Positions 8,721 to 17,256 of a DNA stretch of 64,000 bases are shown here, in pieces. The notes under the pieces are model-generated. The model was not told the origin of the DNA, did not search any database, and saw nothing but the letters and a program-made list of their open reading frames with translations. This DNA comes from Rheinheimera sp. (GTDB lineage Bacteria; Pseudomonadota; Gammaproteobacteria; Enterobacterales; Alteromonadaceae): positions 1-64,000 of the forward strand of contig NZ_JAUYGV010000006.1 of assembly GCF_030690345.1 (NCBI RefSeq), given 5' to 3'. A program made the position numbers and the translations under genes. Numbering within the stretch: the stretch's first letter is position 1; each line of letters begins with the position of its first letter.

Positions 8721-8791
8721 GACTACATCGACGCAAAGTGTGCTGTCGAGCGGCAGTAAACTTAACTTTAAATAATTTGGCAGGTGAAACT

Positions 8792-9238
8792 ATGGCTACT
8801 TCAATCGTACAGAAAATTTTAACTTCAAATGCCGGTGTAGCAGCTCTGGCGCTGCGGGTACCGGTGGGTATTATCTTTGCTGCACACGGTGCGCAAAAGC
8901 TGTTTGGCTGGTTTGGCGGCTACGGCCTGGAAGGTACCGGTGGCTGGATGGACAGCATAGGTTTATCACCAGGCATTGTTATGGCGTTTTTAGCCGGTGC
9001 GGCAGAGTTTTTCGGCGGTATCGCCCTGGTACTGGGCCTGTTAACCCGGCCTGCTGCCCTGGCACTAAGCATCGCCATGGTGGTAGCAATAGTGGCAGTG
9101 CACCTGCCTAACGGCCTGTTTATGAGCAATAACGGCTACGAATTCGGTTTAGCCTTATTGGCTGCCAGCGTCTCACTGTTGTTTAGCGGCGCCGGTAAAG
9201 CCTCGCTGGATAACCTGCTGGCCAAGCGCTTTAACTAA
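8792..9238 (+). CDS. DoxX-family membrane protein (YqjF-like)
   Basis: This 148-residue inner-membrane protein with four hydrophobic segments belongs to the DoxX family. The conserved features LALRVPVGIIFAAHGAQKLFGWFGGYG, the AGAAEFFGGIALVLGLLTRPAA segment and VAVHLPNGLF are visible (runs quoted in part). Some DoxX proteins are quinol oxidase subunits or act in redox and thiol homeostasis; YqjF of E. coli responds to aromatic compounds. The ATG at 8792 is chosen because CAGGTG lies 5 bases upstream; an alternative upstream start would add 18 residues without family support. It is divergent from the YhaJ-like regulator and followed by a strong terminator. Confidence 0.88.
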   Translation: MATSIVQKILTSNAGVAALALRVPVGIIFAAHGAQKLFGWFGGYGLEGTGGWMDSIGLSPGIVMAFLAGAAEFFGGIALVLGLLTRPAALALSIAMVVAIVAVHLPNGLFMSNNGYEFGLALLAASVSLLFSGAGKASLDNLLAKRFN

Positions 9239-9253
9239 GACTAAGTAACAAAG

Positions 9254-9282
9254 AAAAACGCCCGCTTTTGCCGGGCGTTTTT
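9254..9282 (+). terminator. Terminator of doxX
   Basis: AAAACGCCCG / CGGGCGTTTT stem with a CTTTTGC loop and T run, 15 bases after the doxX stop. Confidence 0.9.
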
Positions 9283-9299
9283 ATTGGAGAGCTAAACAA

Positions 9300-9469
9300 G
9301 GGAATCGGCTTGCCCTAAACCAACCGTTGAAGGCATGGATGCTGACAAATTCGTATGGAACGAATTTGAACAGCACCGCTGGCCCACCGGGCAAACTTCA
9401 TGGATGAAGTTTGTAATCGAGCCTATAGGGACATATTCACGGCGTGTTGGTGTGGGCAAACCGGTTCCC
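9300..9469. repeat. Palindromic intergenic element, copy 1
   Basis: The ends GGGAATCGGCTTGCCC (9300-9315) and GGGCAAACCGGTTCCC (9454-9469) pair with two mismatches. Inside are the shared core CCGTTGA-GGCATGGATGC and the block GCCTATAGGGACATATTCAC-GGCGTGTTGG that also occur at 57.6 kb. This copy is longer because it holds two extra hairpins, CAAATTCG/CGAATTTG and AACTTCA/TGAAGTT, each with a TATGGA or TGG-type loop. It lies between doxX and xerC and has no coding potential. Confidence 0.8.
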
Positions 9470-9494
9470 GTGCAGGAGGCATAGCAAGATGTTG

Positions 9495-10439
9495 TTAGTT
9501 GGATTTCTTCTTTGCTCTTGGATGGGCGTTATCGTATACCTTAGCCAGGTGGGCGAAATCCAGATGGGTATAGACCTGAGTGGTGCTAAGGTTGGCGTGG
9601 CCCAACAGTTCCTGCACGGCACGTAAATCCTGGCTGGACTCCAGCATATGGCTGGCGAATGAGTGGCGCAGCATATGCGGATGTACATGCTGGTTTAAGC
9701 CCTGCTGTTTGGCCCACAGTTGCACCCGTTCGCGCACATGGCGGCTACTTATGCGTTTATGCTGTTTGCTGATAAACAACGCATTGGCATCTTCTTCCGG
9801 CAGCTTTGCTGTAAAAGCCGGTCGCTGCTTTAGCCAGTCTTTTAATGCTGCCAGCGCGATTTTCCCCACCGGCACTATACGTTGCTTACTGCCCTTACCG
9901 GTAACGCGCAGCAGTTGCTGTTGCCAGTCGATATCGCTGACTTCGGCATTGACCAGTTCTTCCAACCGCAAACCGGATGAGTAAAACAGCTCCAGCATGG
10001 CTTTGTCGCGACAGGCAAGAATATCGTCTTTGCTGTCAAAGCTCAGCAGATGGTTAAGCTGATCAACATTGAGGTTTTTTGGCAGGCTGCGCGCGGCCTT
10101 GGGTACCGATAAATACTGCGCCGGGTTGTCTGTGCGCTTAGCCTGCGCCTGCAGATAGCGGAAAAAACTGCGCAGCGCCGCCACCTTTAACGCTATGGTA
10201 CGCGGTTTGGCGCCGCTGCGGCGCAGGCCTATAATGTGTTGTTTTAATTGATCTTCTGTCACGTTAAGCCAGTGGCTGTCGGCATCAGTCTCCGCCACGC
10301 CTGACGCCAGTTGTCGCAACTGACGCTGATAGCTGTCTAAGGTTTTGCTGCTGTAGCCGCGCTCAAACTGCAGATACTGTAAAAACGCCTGCAGCGGCTG
10401 TTGCCACTGCGGCGCTAACGGGGTGTCAGGCAGCGTCAT
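9495..10439 (-). CDS. xerC: Tyrosine recombinase XerC
   Basis: XerC acts with XerD and FtsK at the dif site to resolve chromosome dimers. The 314 residues have the N-terminal SAM-like core-binding domain (FLQYLQFERGYSSKTLDSYQ) and the catalytic domain with the full set of active-site residues: Arg in SGLRLEELVN, Lys in VTGKGSKQRIVP, His-x-x-Arg in HPHMLRHSFASHM, His in LLGHANLSTTQVYTH, and Tyr in QVYTH. The gene overlaps the end of yigA by 14 bases, so it is translated from the dapF-yigA-xerC mRNA. In E. coli yigB and uvrD follow directly; here the chain is broken after xerC by a palindromic element and doxX. Confidence 0.96.
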   Translation of the reverse strand: MTLPDTPLAPQWQQPLQAFLQYLQFERGYSSKTLDSYQRQLRQLASGVAETDADSHWLNVTEDQLKQHIIGLRRSGAKPRTIALKVAALRSFFRYLQAQAKRTDNPAQYLSVPKAARSLPKNLNVDQLNHLLSFDSKDDILACRDKAMLELFYSSGLRLEELVNAEVSDIDWQQQLLRVTGKGSKQRIVPVGKIALAALKDWLKQRPAFTAKLPEEDANALFISKQHKRISSRHVRERVQLWAKQQGLNQHVHPHMLRHSFASHMLESSQDLRAVQELLGHANLSTTQVYTHLDFAHLAKVYDNAHPRAKKKSN

Positions 10440-11082
10440 AACCCGGTAACAACTGAGCTAAAATGCTGGCTAAATGGCTGATAAACAGCTTATCCATCGC
10501 CGGCTGGAAGTGATCATCCTGCTCGCTGCCAAAGGCCAGCAGTGCCAGCGGTTGCTGTTTGTCGCTGATTAACACCAGCGCCACCGAGTGAATATGGCCG
10601 GCAAATAAACCTTGCTGCTCCTCTTTGTTCAGCCGGCCCAGGTACACGCCATGCTGATTCAGCCGGCGCGACAGCAACAGCTGAAACGGGCTGCTGCTTT
10701 GGGCGTCGTCAAACCGCAGTAAGCGGCATTCCTGCACATTGGGCATGGCGGCGGTAAATTGTTGCAGGCTGTGCTGCGCGTCCTGCAAACTAGCCGCCTG
10801 GTACAGTTGGGCTTGTAGCTGATTAAACGCCAGAAAAATTTGCTCGTTTTGCCGTGCTACCGACATTAACCGCGTAATGTCGTCTTCCAGCGCCTGTATT
10901 TTCTCGCGCTGCAGCTCCAGCTGGCGTTCTACCAGCGACACGCTGCCGCGTTGCTGATGCGGCAAGCGCAGATTGGCCAGCAGTTGCGGATACTGCTGAA
11001 AAAATTCCGGGTGGTCCTGCAAATAGTCGTATACCACATGGGCGGCCAGCAGGTCTTTGTCCTTGCTCAGGCTATCGTTCAT
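10426..11082 (-). CDS. yigA: DUF484 family protein YigA
   Basis: This 218-residue cytoplasmic protein of the DUF484 family (GAF-like fold) nearly always sits between dapF and xerC in gammaproteobacteria. The N-terminal [20 protein letters not shown] and the following coiled coil ([20 protein letters not shown]) are typical; the C-terminal part has a GAF-like pattern. The ATG at 11082 is chosen because it overlaps the dapF stop in an ATGA arrangement and matches family starts; a longer reading frame continues upstream inside dapF. Its molecular role is not established. Confidence 0.9.
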   Translation of the reverse strand: MNDSLSKDKDLLAAHVVYDYLQDHPEFFQQYPQLLANLRLPHQQRGSVSLVERQLELQREKIQALEDDITRLMSVARQNEQIFLAFNQLQAQLYQAASLQDAQHSLQQFTAAMPNVQECRLLRFDDAQSSSPFQLLLSRRLNQHGVYLGRLNKEEQQGLFAGHIHSVALVLISDKQQPLALLAFGSEQDDHFQPAMDKLFISHLASILAQLLPGYDAA

Positions 11083-11909
11083 AGCAATATTTGTCCGTCG
11101 TAAACATGTTCTGCCGGGCCGGTCATTTTTAGCGGTTGGCCCGGGCCATTCCAGCGAATGTGCAGGCTGCCACCGGGTAAATCTACCCGTACCTGCTGTT
11201 GTAATTTCTTTTGTAACTGGCCCACTACCACAGCCGCACAAGCGCCGGTGCCGCAGGCTTGGGTTTCACCGGCACCGCGCTCCCACACCCGCAGTTTAAT
11301 ATGGCCCGGGTTTAATACCTGCATAAAGCCGATATTGGCACGCTCCGGAAAGCGCTCGTGCTGTTCAAACAGTGGGCCTTGTAACTGCACCGGGGCGTTG
11401 TCGAGATCTTCCACTTCCACCACCGCATGCGGGTTGCCCATCGATACCACCCCGCAGAGTATAGTGTGCTCTTCGGCGCGCAGAATATAGGTAATTTCCT
11501 GCTTCTGCGCTTTAAACGGCACCCGCGCCGGGTCCAGTTGCGGTATACCCATATTCACCGTTACCTGGCCGTCGGTTTCAACATAGAGGGTGATTTTGCC
11601 GGATTTGGTGCTAACGCCAATTTTATGTTTGTTGGTTAAGCCACGGGCGCGGACAAATTTAGCAAAGCAGCGCGCGCCATTGCCGCATTGCTCTACTTCC
11701 GAGCCGTCGGCATTGAAAATGCGGTAGTGAAAATCCAGCTCAGGATCATAGGGCGGTTCTACCATCAGCAGCTGATCAAAGCCAATACCGGTGTGGCGGT
11801 TGGCCAGCGCTTTAATCTGCTCTTTGGTTAAGAACACATTTTGGCTTACCGCATCGACCAGCATAAAGTCGTTGCCCAAGCCATGCATTTTTGTGAAATG
11901 TAACAACAT
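11079..11909 (-). CDS. dapF: Diaminopimelate epimerase DapF
   Basis: DapF converts LL-2,6-diaminopimelate to the meso form, the precursor of lysine and of peptidoglycan. It is a cofactor-independent epimerase with two cysteines acting as acid and base. The 276-residue protein shows both: Cys in [13 protein letters not shown] (about residue 75) and Cys in [10 protein letters not shown] (about 219). The conserved start [15 protein letters not shown] is intact. The stop overlaps the yigA start by 4 bases, and lysA lies 12 bases upstream, so lysine-pathway genes are co-transcribed with xerC. Confidence 0.97.
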   Translation of the reverse strand: MLLHFTKMHGLGNDFMLVDAVSQNVFLTKEQIKALANRHTGIGFDQLLMVEPPYDPELDFHYRIFNADGSEVEQCGNGARCFAKFVRARGLTNKHKIGVSTKSGKITLYVETDGQVTVNMGIPQLDPARVPFKAQKQEITYILRAEEHTILCGVVSMGNPHAVVEVEDLDNAPVQLQGPLFEQHERFPERANIGFMQVLNPGHIKLRVWERGAGETQACGTGACAAVVVGQLQKKLQQQVRVDLPGGSLHIRWNGPGQPLKMTGPAEHVYDGQILL

Positions 11910-11921
11910 CAGCGCCCTTAA

Positions 11922-13187
11922 TTAGTCGGTGACAACCTGTTCACCACGCCATAAATCCTGCCATTGTTCACGGGCGCGGATTAAATGCACTTTATCGCCA
12001 TCTACCAGTACTTCGGCAGCGCGCGGGCGGCTGTTGTAGTTTGAACTCATGGTAAAACCATAGGCGCCGGCTGAGCGCACCGCCAGTAAATCGCCTTGGG
12101 CTATGGCCAATTCGCGGTCTTTACCGAGAAAATCGCCGGTTTCGCATACCGGGCCAACAATGTCATATACCGCAGCGGTGGCCGTGGTATTTATTTCTAC
12201 CGGTACTATTGCCTGCCAGGCGCTGTACAATGCAGGGCGGATTAAGTCGTTCATGGCAGCATCAACAATGGCGAAGTTTTTCTCCTGGCCCGGCTTTAAA
12301 AATTCTACTTTGGTGAGTAATACGCCGGCATTGGCCATAATGGCACGGCCAGGTTCCATAATCAGTTCCAGCTGCGGGTAACTTTGCAGCCGTGCTACGA
12401 CCTTGCTGATGTAATCGGCCGGCGAGGGCGGGGTTTCTTTATCGTAAGTTACGCCCAGGCCACCGCCGATATCGATATGGCTTAGCTTGATGCCGTCGGC
12501 GGCCAGCTCGTCAATCAGCTTGAGCAGCTTTTCCAGCGCATCTAAAAACGGCTGGGTTTCAGTAAGTTGTGAGCCGATATGGCAGTCTACGCCCACCACA
12601 TTAAGGTGGCTGTAGCTGGCAGCCAGCCGGTAAATATCGCGCGCCTGCAGAATATCAATGCCAAACTTATTCGCTTTTAAGCCGGTAGAAATATACGGAT
12701 GGGTTTTGGCGTCGATGTCCGGGTTTACCCGAATCGATACCGCGGCCTTTTTATCCAGGCTGCTGGCTACCTGTTGCAGCCGTTCCAGCTCGGCCACCGA
12801 TTCGACATTAAAGCACTTAATGCCCAGCTGCAGCGCAAAGCGCATATCATCTGCCGTTTTTGCCACACCGGAGAACACCACTTTTTTTGCATCGCCACCG
12901 GCAGCAATAACACGGCGCAACTCTCCGCCGGATACAATGTCAAAGCCACTGCCCAGCTTGGCCAGCAGGTTGAGTATCGCCAGGTTGCTGTTGGCTTTTA
13001 CCGCATAGCACACCAGGCTGTGCGGGTGTTTTGCCGCTGCGCTGGCAAAGGCCTGATAATGCCGCTCTACGGTAGCGCGCGAGTACACATAGCAAGGGGT
13101 GCCGAATTGGTTGGCAATGTCGCTAAGCGGTTGTTGTTCCGCAAACAGGCGGTTGTGCTGATAATTAAAATGGTCCACGTTGTTCAT
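11922..13187 (-). CDS. lysA: Diaminopimelate decarboxylase LysA
   Basis: LysA is a PLP enzyme of the alanine-racemase fold III group that makes L-lysine from meso-diaminopimelate. Of its 421 residues the PLP lysine lies in VCYAVKANSNLAIL (about 60), the phosphate-binding glycine loop in IDIGGGLGVTYD, the EPGRAIMANAG motif follows, and the second active-site cysteine is in GPVCETGDFL. The ATG at 13187 gives the family start (MNNVDHFNYQ); the longer reading frame upstream overlaps lptM and has no family match. Translation starts 23 bases inside the lptM end, so the two are coupled. Confidence 0.96.
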   Translation of the reverse strand: MNNVDHFNYQHNRLFAEQQPLSDIANQFGTPCYVYSRATVERHYQAFASAAAKHPHSLVCYAVKANSNLAILNLLAKLGSGFDIVSGGELRRVIAAGGDAKKVVFSGVAKTADDMRFALQLGIKCFNVESVAELERLQQVASSLDKKAAVSIRVNPDIDAKTHPYISTGLKANKFGIDILQARDIYRLAASYSHLNVVGVDCHIGSQLTETQPFLDALEKLLKLIDELAADGIKLSHIDIGGGLGVTYDKETPPSPADYISKVVARLQSYPQLELIMEPGRAIMANAGVLLTKVEFLKPGQEKNFAIVDAAMNDLIRPALYSAWQAIVPVEINTTATAAVYDIVGPVCETGDFLGKDRELAIAQGDLLAVRSAGAYGFTMSSNYNSRPRAAEVLVDGDKVHLIRAREQWQDLWRGEQVVTD

Positions 13188-13353
13188 CCGGTTGTTGGGT
13201 TGGATTAGCGTTGTTTTGCTGTGGCTCTGCCACTTCCGGTGCCGGTTGTGGTAAGGTAAGCGGGCCTTTTTGACCACACGCACTCAGTAAGCTGCACAGC
13301 AAAATGACGGCAGTAACAGTTAACAGCGGACCTCGGGTTGTAAAAGCGTGCAT
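13165..13353 (-). CDS. lptM: Small lipoprotein LptM (YifL)
   Basis: LptM is a short outer-membrane lipoprotein that helps the LptDE LPS translocon mature and form native disulfides. The 62-residue product has a signal sequence ending in the lipobox LLSAC followed by GQKGPL, the conserved mature N-terminus of the family, then a proline/glutamine-rich low-complexity tail. It sits immediately upstream of lysA and divergent from cyaY, which is the conserved gammaproteobacterial arrangement. Its 3' end overlaps the lysA start. Confidence 0.9.
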   Translation of the reverse strand: MHAFTTRGPLLTVTAVILLCSLLSACGQKGPLTLPQPAPEVAEPQQNNANPTQQPDEQRGPF

Positions 13354-13382
13354 GATGTTATTTTTTTATGGTGGTTGCGTTC

Positions 13383-13388
13383 TATAAT
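13383..13388 (+). promoter_or_regulatory. -10 element for cyaY
   Basis: A perfect TATAAT lies 36 bases before the cyaY start in the short region divergent from lptM. No convincing -35 is visible at 17 bases (only ATTTTT). Confidence 0.5.
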
Positions 13389-13424
13389 CGCATCCTTAGC
13401 GATAAAAGCAAACAGGTGAAGCAG

Positions 13425-13742
13425 ATGAATGATCTGGAATATGAAGAATTAACCGACAGTATTATGCTGGCGGTAGAGCTGGCAGTAGAAAATGCCGATG
13501 CCGACCTGGATTATGAGTCACACGGCAGTTTGCTCAGCATCAGCTTTGCTGATGGCAGCAAAATTATTATTAATAAGCAGCCGCCGCTGCAGCAGTTATG
13601 GTTGGCCACCAAATTTAACGGTCACCATTTTGAGTTGCGCGGCGACAAGTGGATAGATAACCGCAGTGGTACCGAGTTCTGGCAACTGCTGAACGATGCT
13701 GCCGCCAGGCAGGCGGGTAAAGCGCTTAATTTAGCGCCTTAG
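13425..13742 (+). CDS. cyaY: Frataxin-like iron protein CyaY
   Basis: CyaY is the bacterial frataxin. It binds iron through an acidic ridge and modulates IscS in Fe-S cluster assembly. The 105 residues have an acidic N-terminal helix ([29 protein letters not shown], quoted in part) and the frataxin sheet signature [17 protein letters not shown] followed by [11 protein letters not shown]. The ATG at 13425 has AGGTGAAG upstream and matches the family start. It begins a plus-strand group with a carboxylesterase and the heme genes. Confidence 0.95.
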   Translation: MNDLEYEELTDSIMLAVELAVENADADLDYESHGSLLSISFADGSKIIINKQPPLQQLWLATKFNGHHFELRGDKWIDNRSGTEFWQLLNDAAARQAGKALNLAP

Positions 13743-13768
13743 GCGCTGCTGTTTTTTTAGGATTTGTA

Positions 13769-14449
13769 ATGGCGTTACTTCCTTTTGTTGATGTTAAGGC
13801 GCAAGGCGACAGCCGCGCCGCCGTGGTGTGGTTACATGGCCTTGGCGACTCCGGCCATGGTTTTGCGCCTATAGTGCCTGAACTGCGCTTACCGGCAGAC
13901 GCCGGCATCCGGTTTTTATTTCCGCACGCGCCCGAGCGGCCGGTAACGGTAAATGGCGGCATGCGGATGCGGGCCTGGTACGATATTAAAACCATGGATT
14001 TAACCAACCGCGCCGACGAAGCCGGGGTGCGGGAATCTGCCGCGGCAGTGCAACAGCTGTTGGATAAACTGATTAGCGACGGCATCAGCAGCGAGCGCAT
14101 TATTCTGGCCGGCTTTAGCCAGGGCGGCGTTATAGCGCTGCATTTACTGCCGCGTTTGCCGTATAAACTGGCCGGGGTAATGGCGTTGTCTACCTATATG
14201 TGTGCACCGGATAAGTTAAAAGACGAAAGCAACAATATTAATAAGGCCACGCCGGTGTTGGTAGCGCACGGCAGCCAGGATCCGGTGGTGCCGATGGCGG
14301 CCGGCCAGCAAGCGTACCACACGCTGAAAAACGCCGGTTTTAATGTCAGCTGGCACGACTACCGCATGCAACATAGTGTTTGCGCCCAGGAAGTGGCTGA
14401 TATCAGCAGCTTTATCCAGCGGCGTTTATTGACTCAGGTAACCAACTAA
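13769..14449 (+). CDS. Carboxylesterase, alpha/beta hydrolase (EstB type)
   Basis: This 226-residue cytoplasmic serine hydrolase belongs to the phospholipase/carboxylesterase (Abhydrolase_2) family. Visible are the oxyanion-hole region [14 protein letters not shown], the [13 protein letters not shown] segment, the nucleophile elbow GFSQGG (Ser about 118), the Asp in HGSQDPVVP and the His in MQHSVCAQE. Family members hydrolyse short acyl esters or lysophospholipids; the natural substrate here is unknown. It starts 26 bases after cyaY and ends one base before hemC, so it is part of the heme-gene transcript. Confidence 0.92.
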   Translation: MALLPFVDVKAQGDSRAAVVWLHGLGDSGHGFAPIVPELRLPADAGIRFLFPHAPERPVTVNGGMRMRAWYDIKTMDLTNRADEAGVRESAAAVQQLLDKLISDGISSERIILAGFSQGGVIALHLLPRLPYKLAGVMALSTYMCAPDKLKDESNNINKATPVLVAHGSQDPVVPMAAGQQAYHTLKNAGFNVSWHDYRMQHSVCAQEVADISSFIQRRLLTQVTN

Positions 14450-14450
14450 G

Positions 14451-15380
14451 ATGAACCTAATCCGTATTGCAACGCGTAAAAGTGCGCTGGCACTGTGGCA
14501 GGCCGAGTATGTTAAAGCTGAGTTGTTGCGCCATCATCCGCAGCTAAGCGTCGAGCTGGTACCGATGTCGACCCAGGGCGATAAAATTCTTGATACCCCG
14601 CTGGCAAAAATCGGCGGCAAAGGCTTGTTCGTTAAAGAACTGGAGCAAGCCATGCTGGATGGCCGCGCCGATATTGCTGTGCACAGCATGAAAGATGTGC
14701 CGGTGGAATTTCCGCCCGGCTTAATGCTGCATACCATTTGCCCGCGGGAAAACCCGCAGGATGCCTTTGTTTCCAATCAATTTAAAAGCTTAGATCAGCT
14801 GCCACAAGGCGCGGTAGTCGGCACCTCCAGCCTGCGCCGCCAGTGCCAGTTAAAAGCCTTAAGGCCGGATCTAACCGTGCGCGACCTGCGCGGTAATGTT
14901 AATACCCGGCTGGCCAAACTGGATAACGGCGAGTTTGCTGCCATTATTCTGGCCGCCGCTGGCCTGATCCGGCTGGGCTTTGCGCAGCGCATCGCCAGTT
15001 TAATGCCGGTAGAAACCAGCCTGCCGGCCAATGGCCAGGGCGCGGTGGGTATTGAATGTCGCAGCGATGATATTGCCGTGCAGCAACTGCTGTCGCCACT
15101 GGAGCATGCACCCACCCGCAGCTGTGTGCTGGCCGAGCGGGCGATGAACCGTAAATTGCAGGGCGGCTGCCAGGTACCGATTGGCGCTTATGCCGAAATC
15201 AGCGGTGACAGCCTGTGGCTGCGTGGTTTGGTTGGTGCGGTGGATGGCAGTGAAATTATCCGCCATGAATTGCGTGGCCCGGTTGCCGAAGCAGAACAGT
15301 TAGGTACTGCGCTGGCAGAGCACTTGCTGGCGCAGGGCGCGGGTCGTATTTTGCAGGCGGTATATCAGGCTGCACCATGA
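14451..15380 (+). CDS. hemC: Hydroxymethylbilane synthase HemC
   Basis: HemC joins four porphobilinogens into hydroxymethylbilane in heme/siroheme synthesis. The 309 residues have the family start [18 protein letters not shown], the substrate-binding [20 protein letters not shown] and HSMKDVP motifs, the [11 protein letters not shown] region, and the dipyrromethane-anchoring cysteine in [13 protein letters not shown] (about residue 240). Length matches E. coli HemC. The stop overlaps the hemD start by 4 bases (ATGA). Confidence 0.97.
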   Translation: MNLIRIATRKSALALWQAEYVKAELLRHHPQLSVELVPMSTQGDKILDTPLAKIGGKGLFVKELEQAMLDGRADIAVHSMKDVPVEFPPGLMLHTICPRENPQDAFVSNQFKSLDQLPQGAVVGTSSLRRQCQLKALRPDLTVRDLRGNVNTRLAKLDNGEFAAIILAAAGLIRLGFAQRIASLMPVETSLPANGQGAVGIECRSDDIAVQQLLSPLEHAPTRSCVLAERAMNRKLQGGCQVPIGAYAEISGDSLWLRGLVGAVDGSEIIRHELRGPVAEAEQLGTALAEHLLAQGAGRILQAVYQAAP

Positions 15381-16141
15381 CAGAGTTTGCGCCGGACAGC
15401 ATCCCGTTTTTAATTACCCGGCCGGCCGGTAAGGCCGATAACCTGCTGGCTACGCTGGATGAAAGCGGCATAGCTTATTTGTATCAGCCGCTGATCACCA
15501 CAGCACAAGTCAGTTTAAAAGCCCAGGATCAACAGCTGTTACAACAGGCCGATATACTGATTTTTGTCAGCGTCAGTGCGGTAAACAGCTTGCAAAGCCA
15601 GTGCGATGCCGCGGTATTACAGGCGCCGCTGTTTGCCGTGGGGCAAACCACAGCCCTGGCGTTGCAACGCTGGCTGGCGCGGGAGGTAACAGTACCGATT
15701 GATCAGCGCAGCGAAGGCTTGCTGCAATTGCCACAGCTGCAGCAGGTAGCCGGTAAACAGGTCGTGGTGGTGCGCGGCAATGCGGGGCGCGAACTGATTA
15801 AACAAAGCTTGGTGGCGCGCGGTGCAGTAGTGCGCTATGTACAAAGTTACAAACGCTTGCCACTGCCGCTGGACGGCGCCTTGCTGTGTCAGCAGTGGCA
15901 GCTGGCCGGTATTCGTTGTATTGTGGCCACCAGCAATGAAATTTTACAGCAATTGTTCAGCCTGGTAAGTAGTGCCCATCACCATTGGCTGCAACAATGC
16001 GATTGGATTTTGGTTAGCCCGCGCATGCAGGATAGTGCTGTAGCGCTGGGTATAGCGGCAGAGCACATTACCCTTGCCGACAATGCCAACGACAGCGCAT
16101 TACTGGCTGCGATCAGCCAGCTTAAGAGGAAATATCAATGA
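15377..16141 (+). CDS. hemD: Uroporphyrinogen-III synthase HemD
   Basis: HemD closes hydroxymethylbilane with inversion of ring D to give uroporphyrinogen III. The family is poorly conserved; the 254-residue length, the position directly after hemC with an ATGA overlap, and the patterns [29 protein letters not shown] and [22 protein letters not shown] identify it. It is a soluble two-domain cytoplasmic enzyme. It overlaps hemX by 4 bases, so the whole hem group is translationally coupled. Confidence 0.94.
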   Translation: MTEFAPDSIPFLITRPAGKADNLLATLDESGIAYLYQPLITTAQVSLKAQDQQLLQQADILIFVSVSAVNSLQSQCDAAVLQAPLFAVGQTTALALQRWLAREVTVPIDQRSEGLLQLPQLQQVAGKQVVVVRGNAGRELIKQSLVARGAVVRYVQSYKRLPLPLDGALLCQQWQLAGIRCIVATSNEILQQLFSLVSSAHHHWLQQCDWILVSPRMQDSAVALGIAAEHITLADNANDSALLAAISQLKRKYQ

Positions 16142-17256
16142 GTGACAGCTTAGAGCGCGCTACCGAAATGGACGCGCCGTTGCAGCAGTTAAAACAAAAA
16201 ATTGATGCCGAGCCGGCGCCGCGTAAGGGCGGCAGCTTTAGCGGTGGTTTAAGTTTGTTACTGGTGCTGGCACTGGGCTGCGCTATTGGTGCCGGCGGCT
16301 ATTGGCTGTGGCCGCAATGGCAAAGCCTGCAGCAGCAAACCGACACCCTGCAGCAAAATCAGCAGCGTTTAACTGAGCAAAGTACGCAACAACTGGACAG
16401 CAGCAAACAGTTACAACAGCAGTTGCTGGCAGAACAACAGCAGCGATTGACGCAGTTAGAGCAAAACCTGCAACAACAACAGCAGCAATTAGCCGCGCAA
16501 AATCAGGCGCAAATTCAGGCATTGCGTCAACTGGTGCAGGAACGCGACAGCGCGCCGCCACGGCATTGGCTGCTGGCCGAGATTGAGTATTTACTGCAGC
16601 TGGCGGCACAAAAAGTTTGGCTGGAGCAGGATTTTTCCACCGCCCGCGCCTTACTGGCCAGCGCCGATGAAAAGCTGCTTAAGTTGGACGACCCGTCCTT
16701 ACTGCCGGTGCGTCAGGCCCTGGCCACAGATCTGGAGCAGTTAAGCCGGTTACACCAGCCCGATTTAACGGCTGTGCATATTCAACTGCAACAAATGCGC
16801 AAGCACAGCATGCTGTTGCCACTGAAACAGCAGGAGCAGCCTGAACAGCTTGAGCCGGCTCCCGGCACAGAGCTGAGTAACTGGCGTGACACCTTAAGTT
16901 ATTATTGGCAGCAAAGCTGGAGCAAGTTAGTGCGGGTGCGCAGCGCCGTGCCGGAAGATTATTTTAGTTTAACCACAGAGCAACAGCTGATGTTGCGGGT
17001 TAGCCTGAATCAGCAATTGCTGTTGGCCGAATTGGCCGCTATGCAGCATCAGCCGCAGGTGTATGCGGCGGCATTGCAACAAGCGGCTGATCAGCTGCAG
17101 CGCTATTTTAACAGCGATGATGCCGGCGTTTTACAGCTCAGCTCAGATCTGGCCGCTTTGGCCGCGGTTGAGGTAGCAGTAGCTACGCCCACGCCGTTAA
17201 CCGCATTACCGCAGTTGCAACAGTATCAGCAACAGCTGACGGAGAGCAGCCTATGA
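16138..17256 (+). CDS. hemX: HemX family membrane protein
   Basis: HemX is a 372-residue inner-membrane protein with a short cytoplasmic N-terminus, one transmembrane segment (about residues 38-57, SLLLVLALGCAIGAGGYWLW) and a large periplasmic part. A glutamine-rich coiled coil follows the membrane segment (about 63-130), then the conserved HemX domain (WLLAEIEYLLQLAAQKVWLE and DYFSLTTEQQLMLR). Despite its name, a direct enzymatic role in heme synthesis is not established; it may organise heme-pathway proteins. Overlaps hemD and hemY by 4 bases each. Confidence 0.92.
   Translation: MSDSLERATEMDAPLQQLKQKIDAEPAPRKGGSFSGGLSLLLVLALGCAIGAGGYWLWPQWQSLQQQTDTLQQNQQRLTEQSTQQLDSSKQLQQQLLAEQQQRLTQLEQNLQQQQQQLAAQNQAQIQALRQLVQERDSAPPRHWLLAEIEYLLQLAAQKVWLEQDFSTARALLASADEKLLKLDDPSLLPVRQALATDLEQLSRLHQPDLTAVHIQLQQMRKHSMLLPLKQQEQPEQLEPAPGTELSNWRDTLSYYWQQSWSKLVRVRSAVPEDYFSLTTEQQLMLRVSLNQQLLLAELAAMQHQPQVYAAALQQAADQLQRYFNSDDAGVLQLSSDLAALAAVEVAVATPTPLTALPQLQQYQQQLTESSL

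Noticed and set aside
9495-10439. The tyrosine recombinase as a phage or integron integrase
   Set aside because: It sits in the conserved dapF-yigA-xerC operon, has XerC length and motifs, and lacks the extra integron integrase domain.
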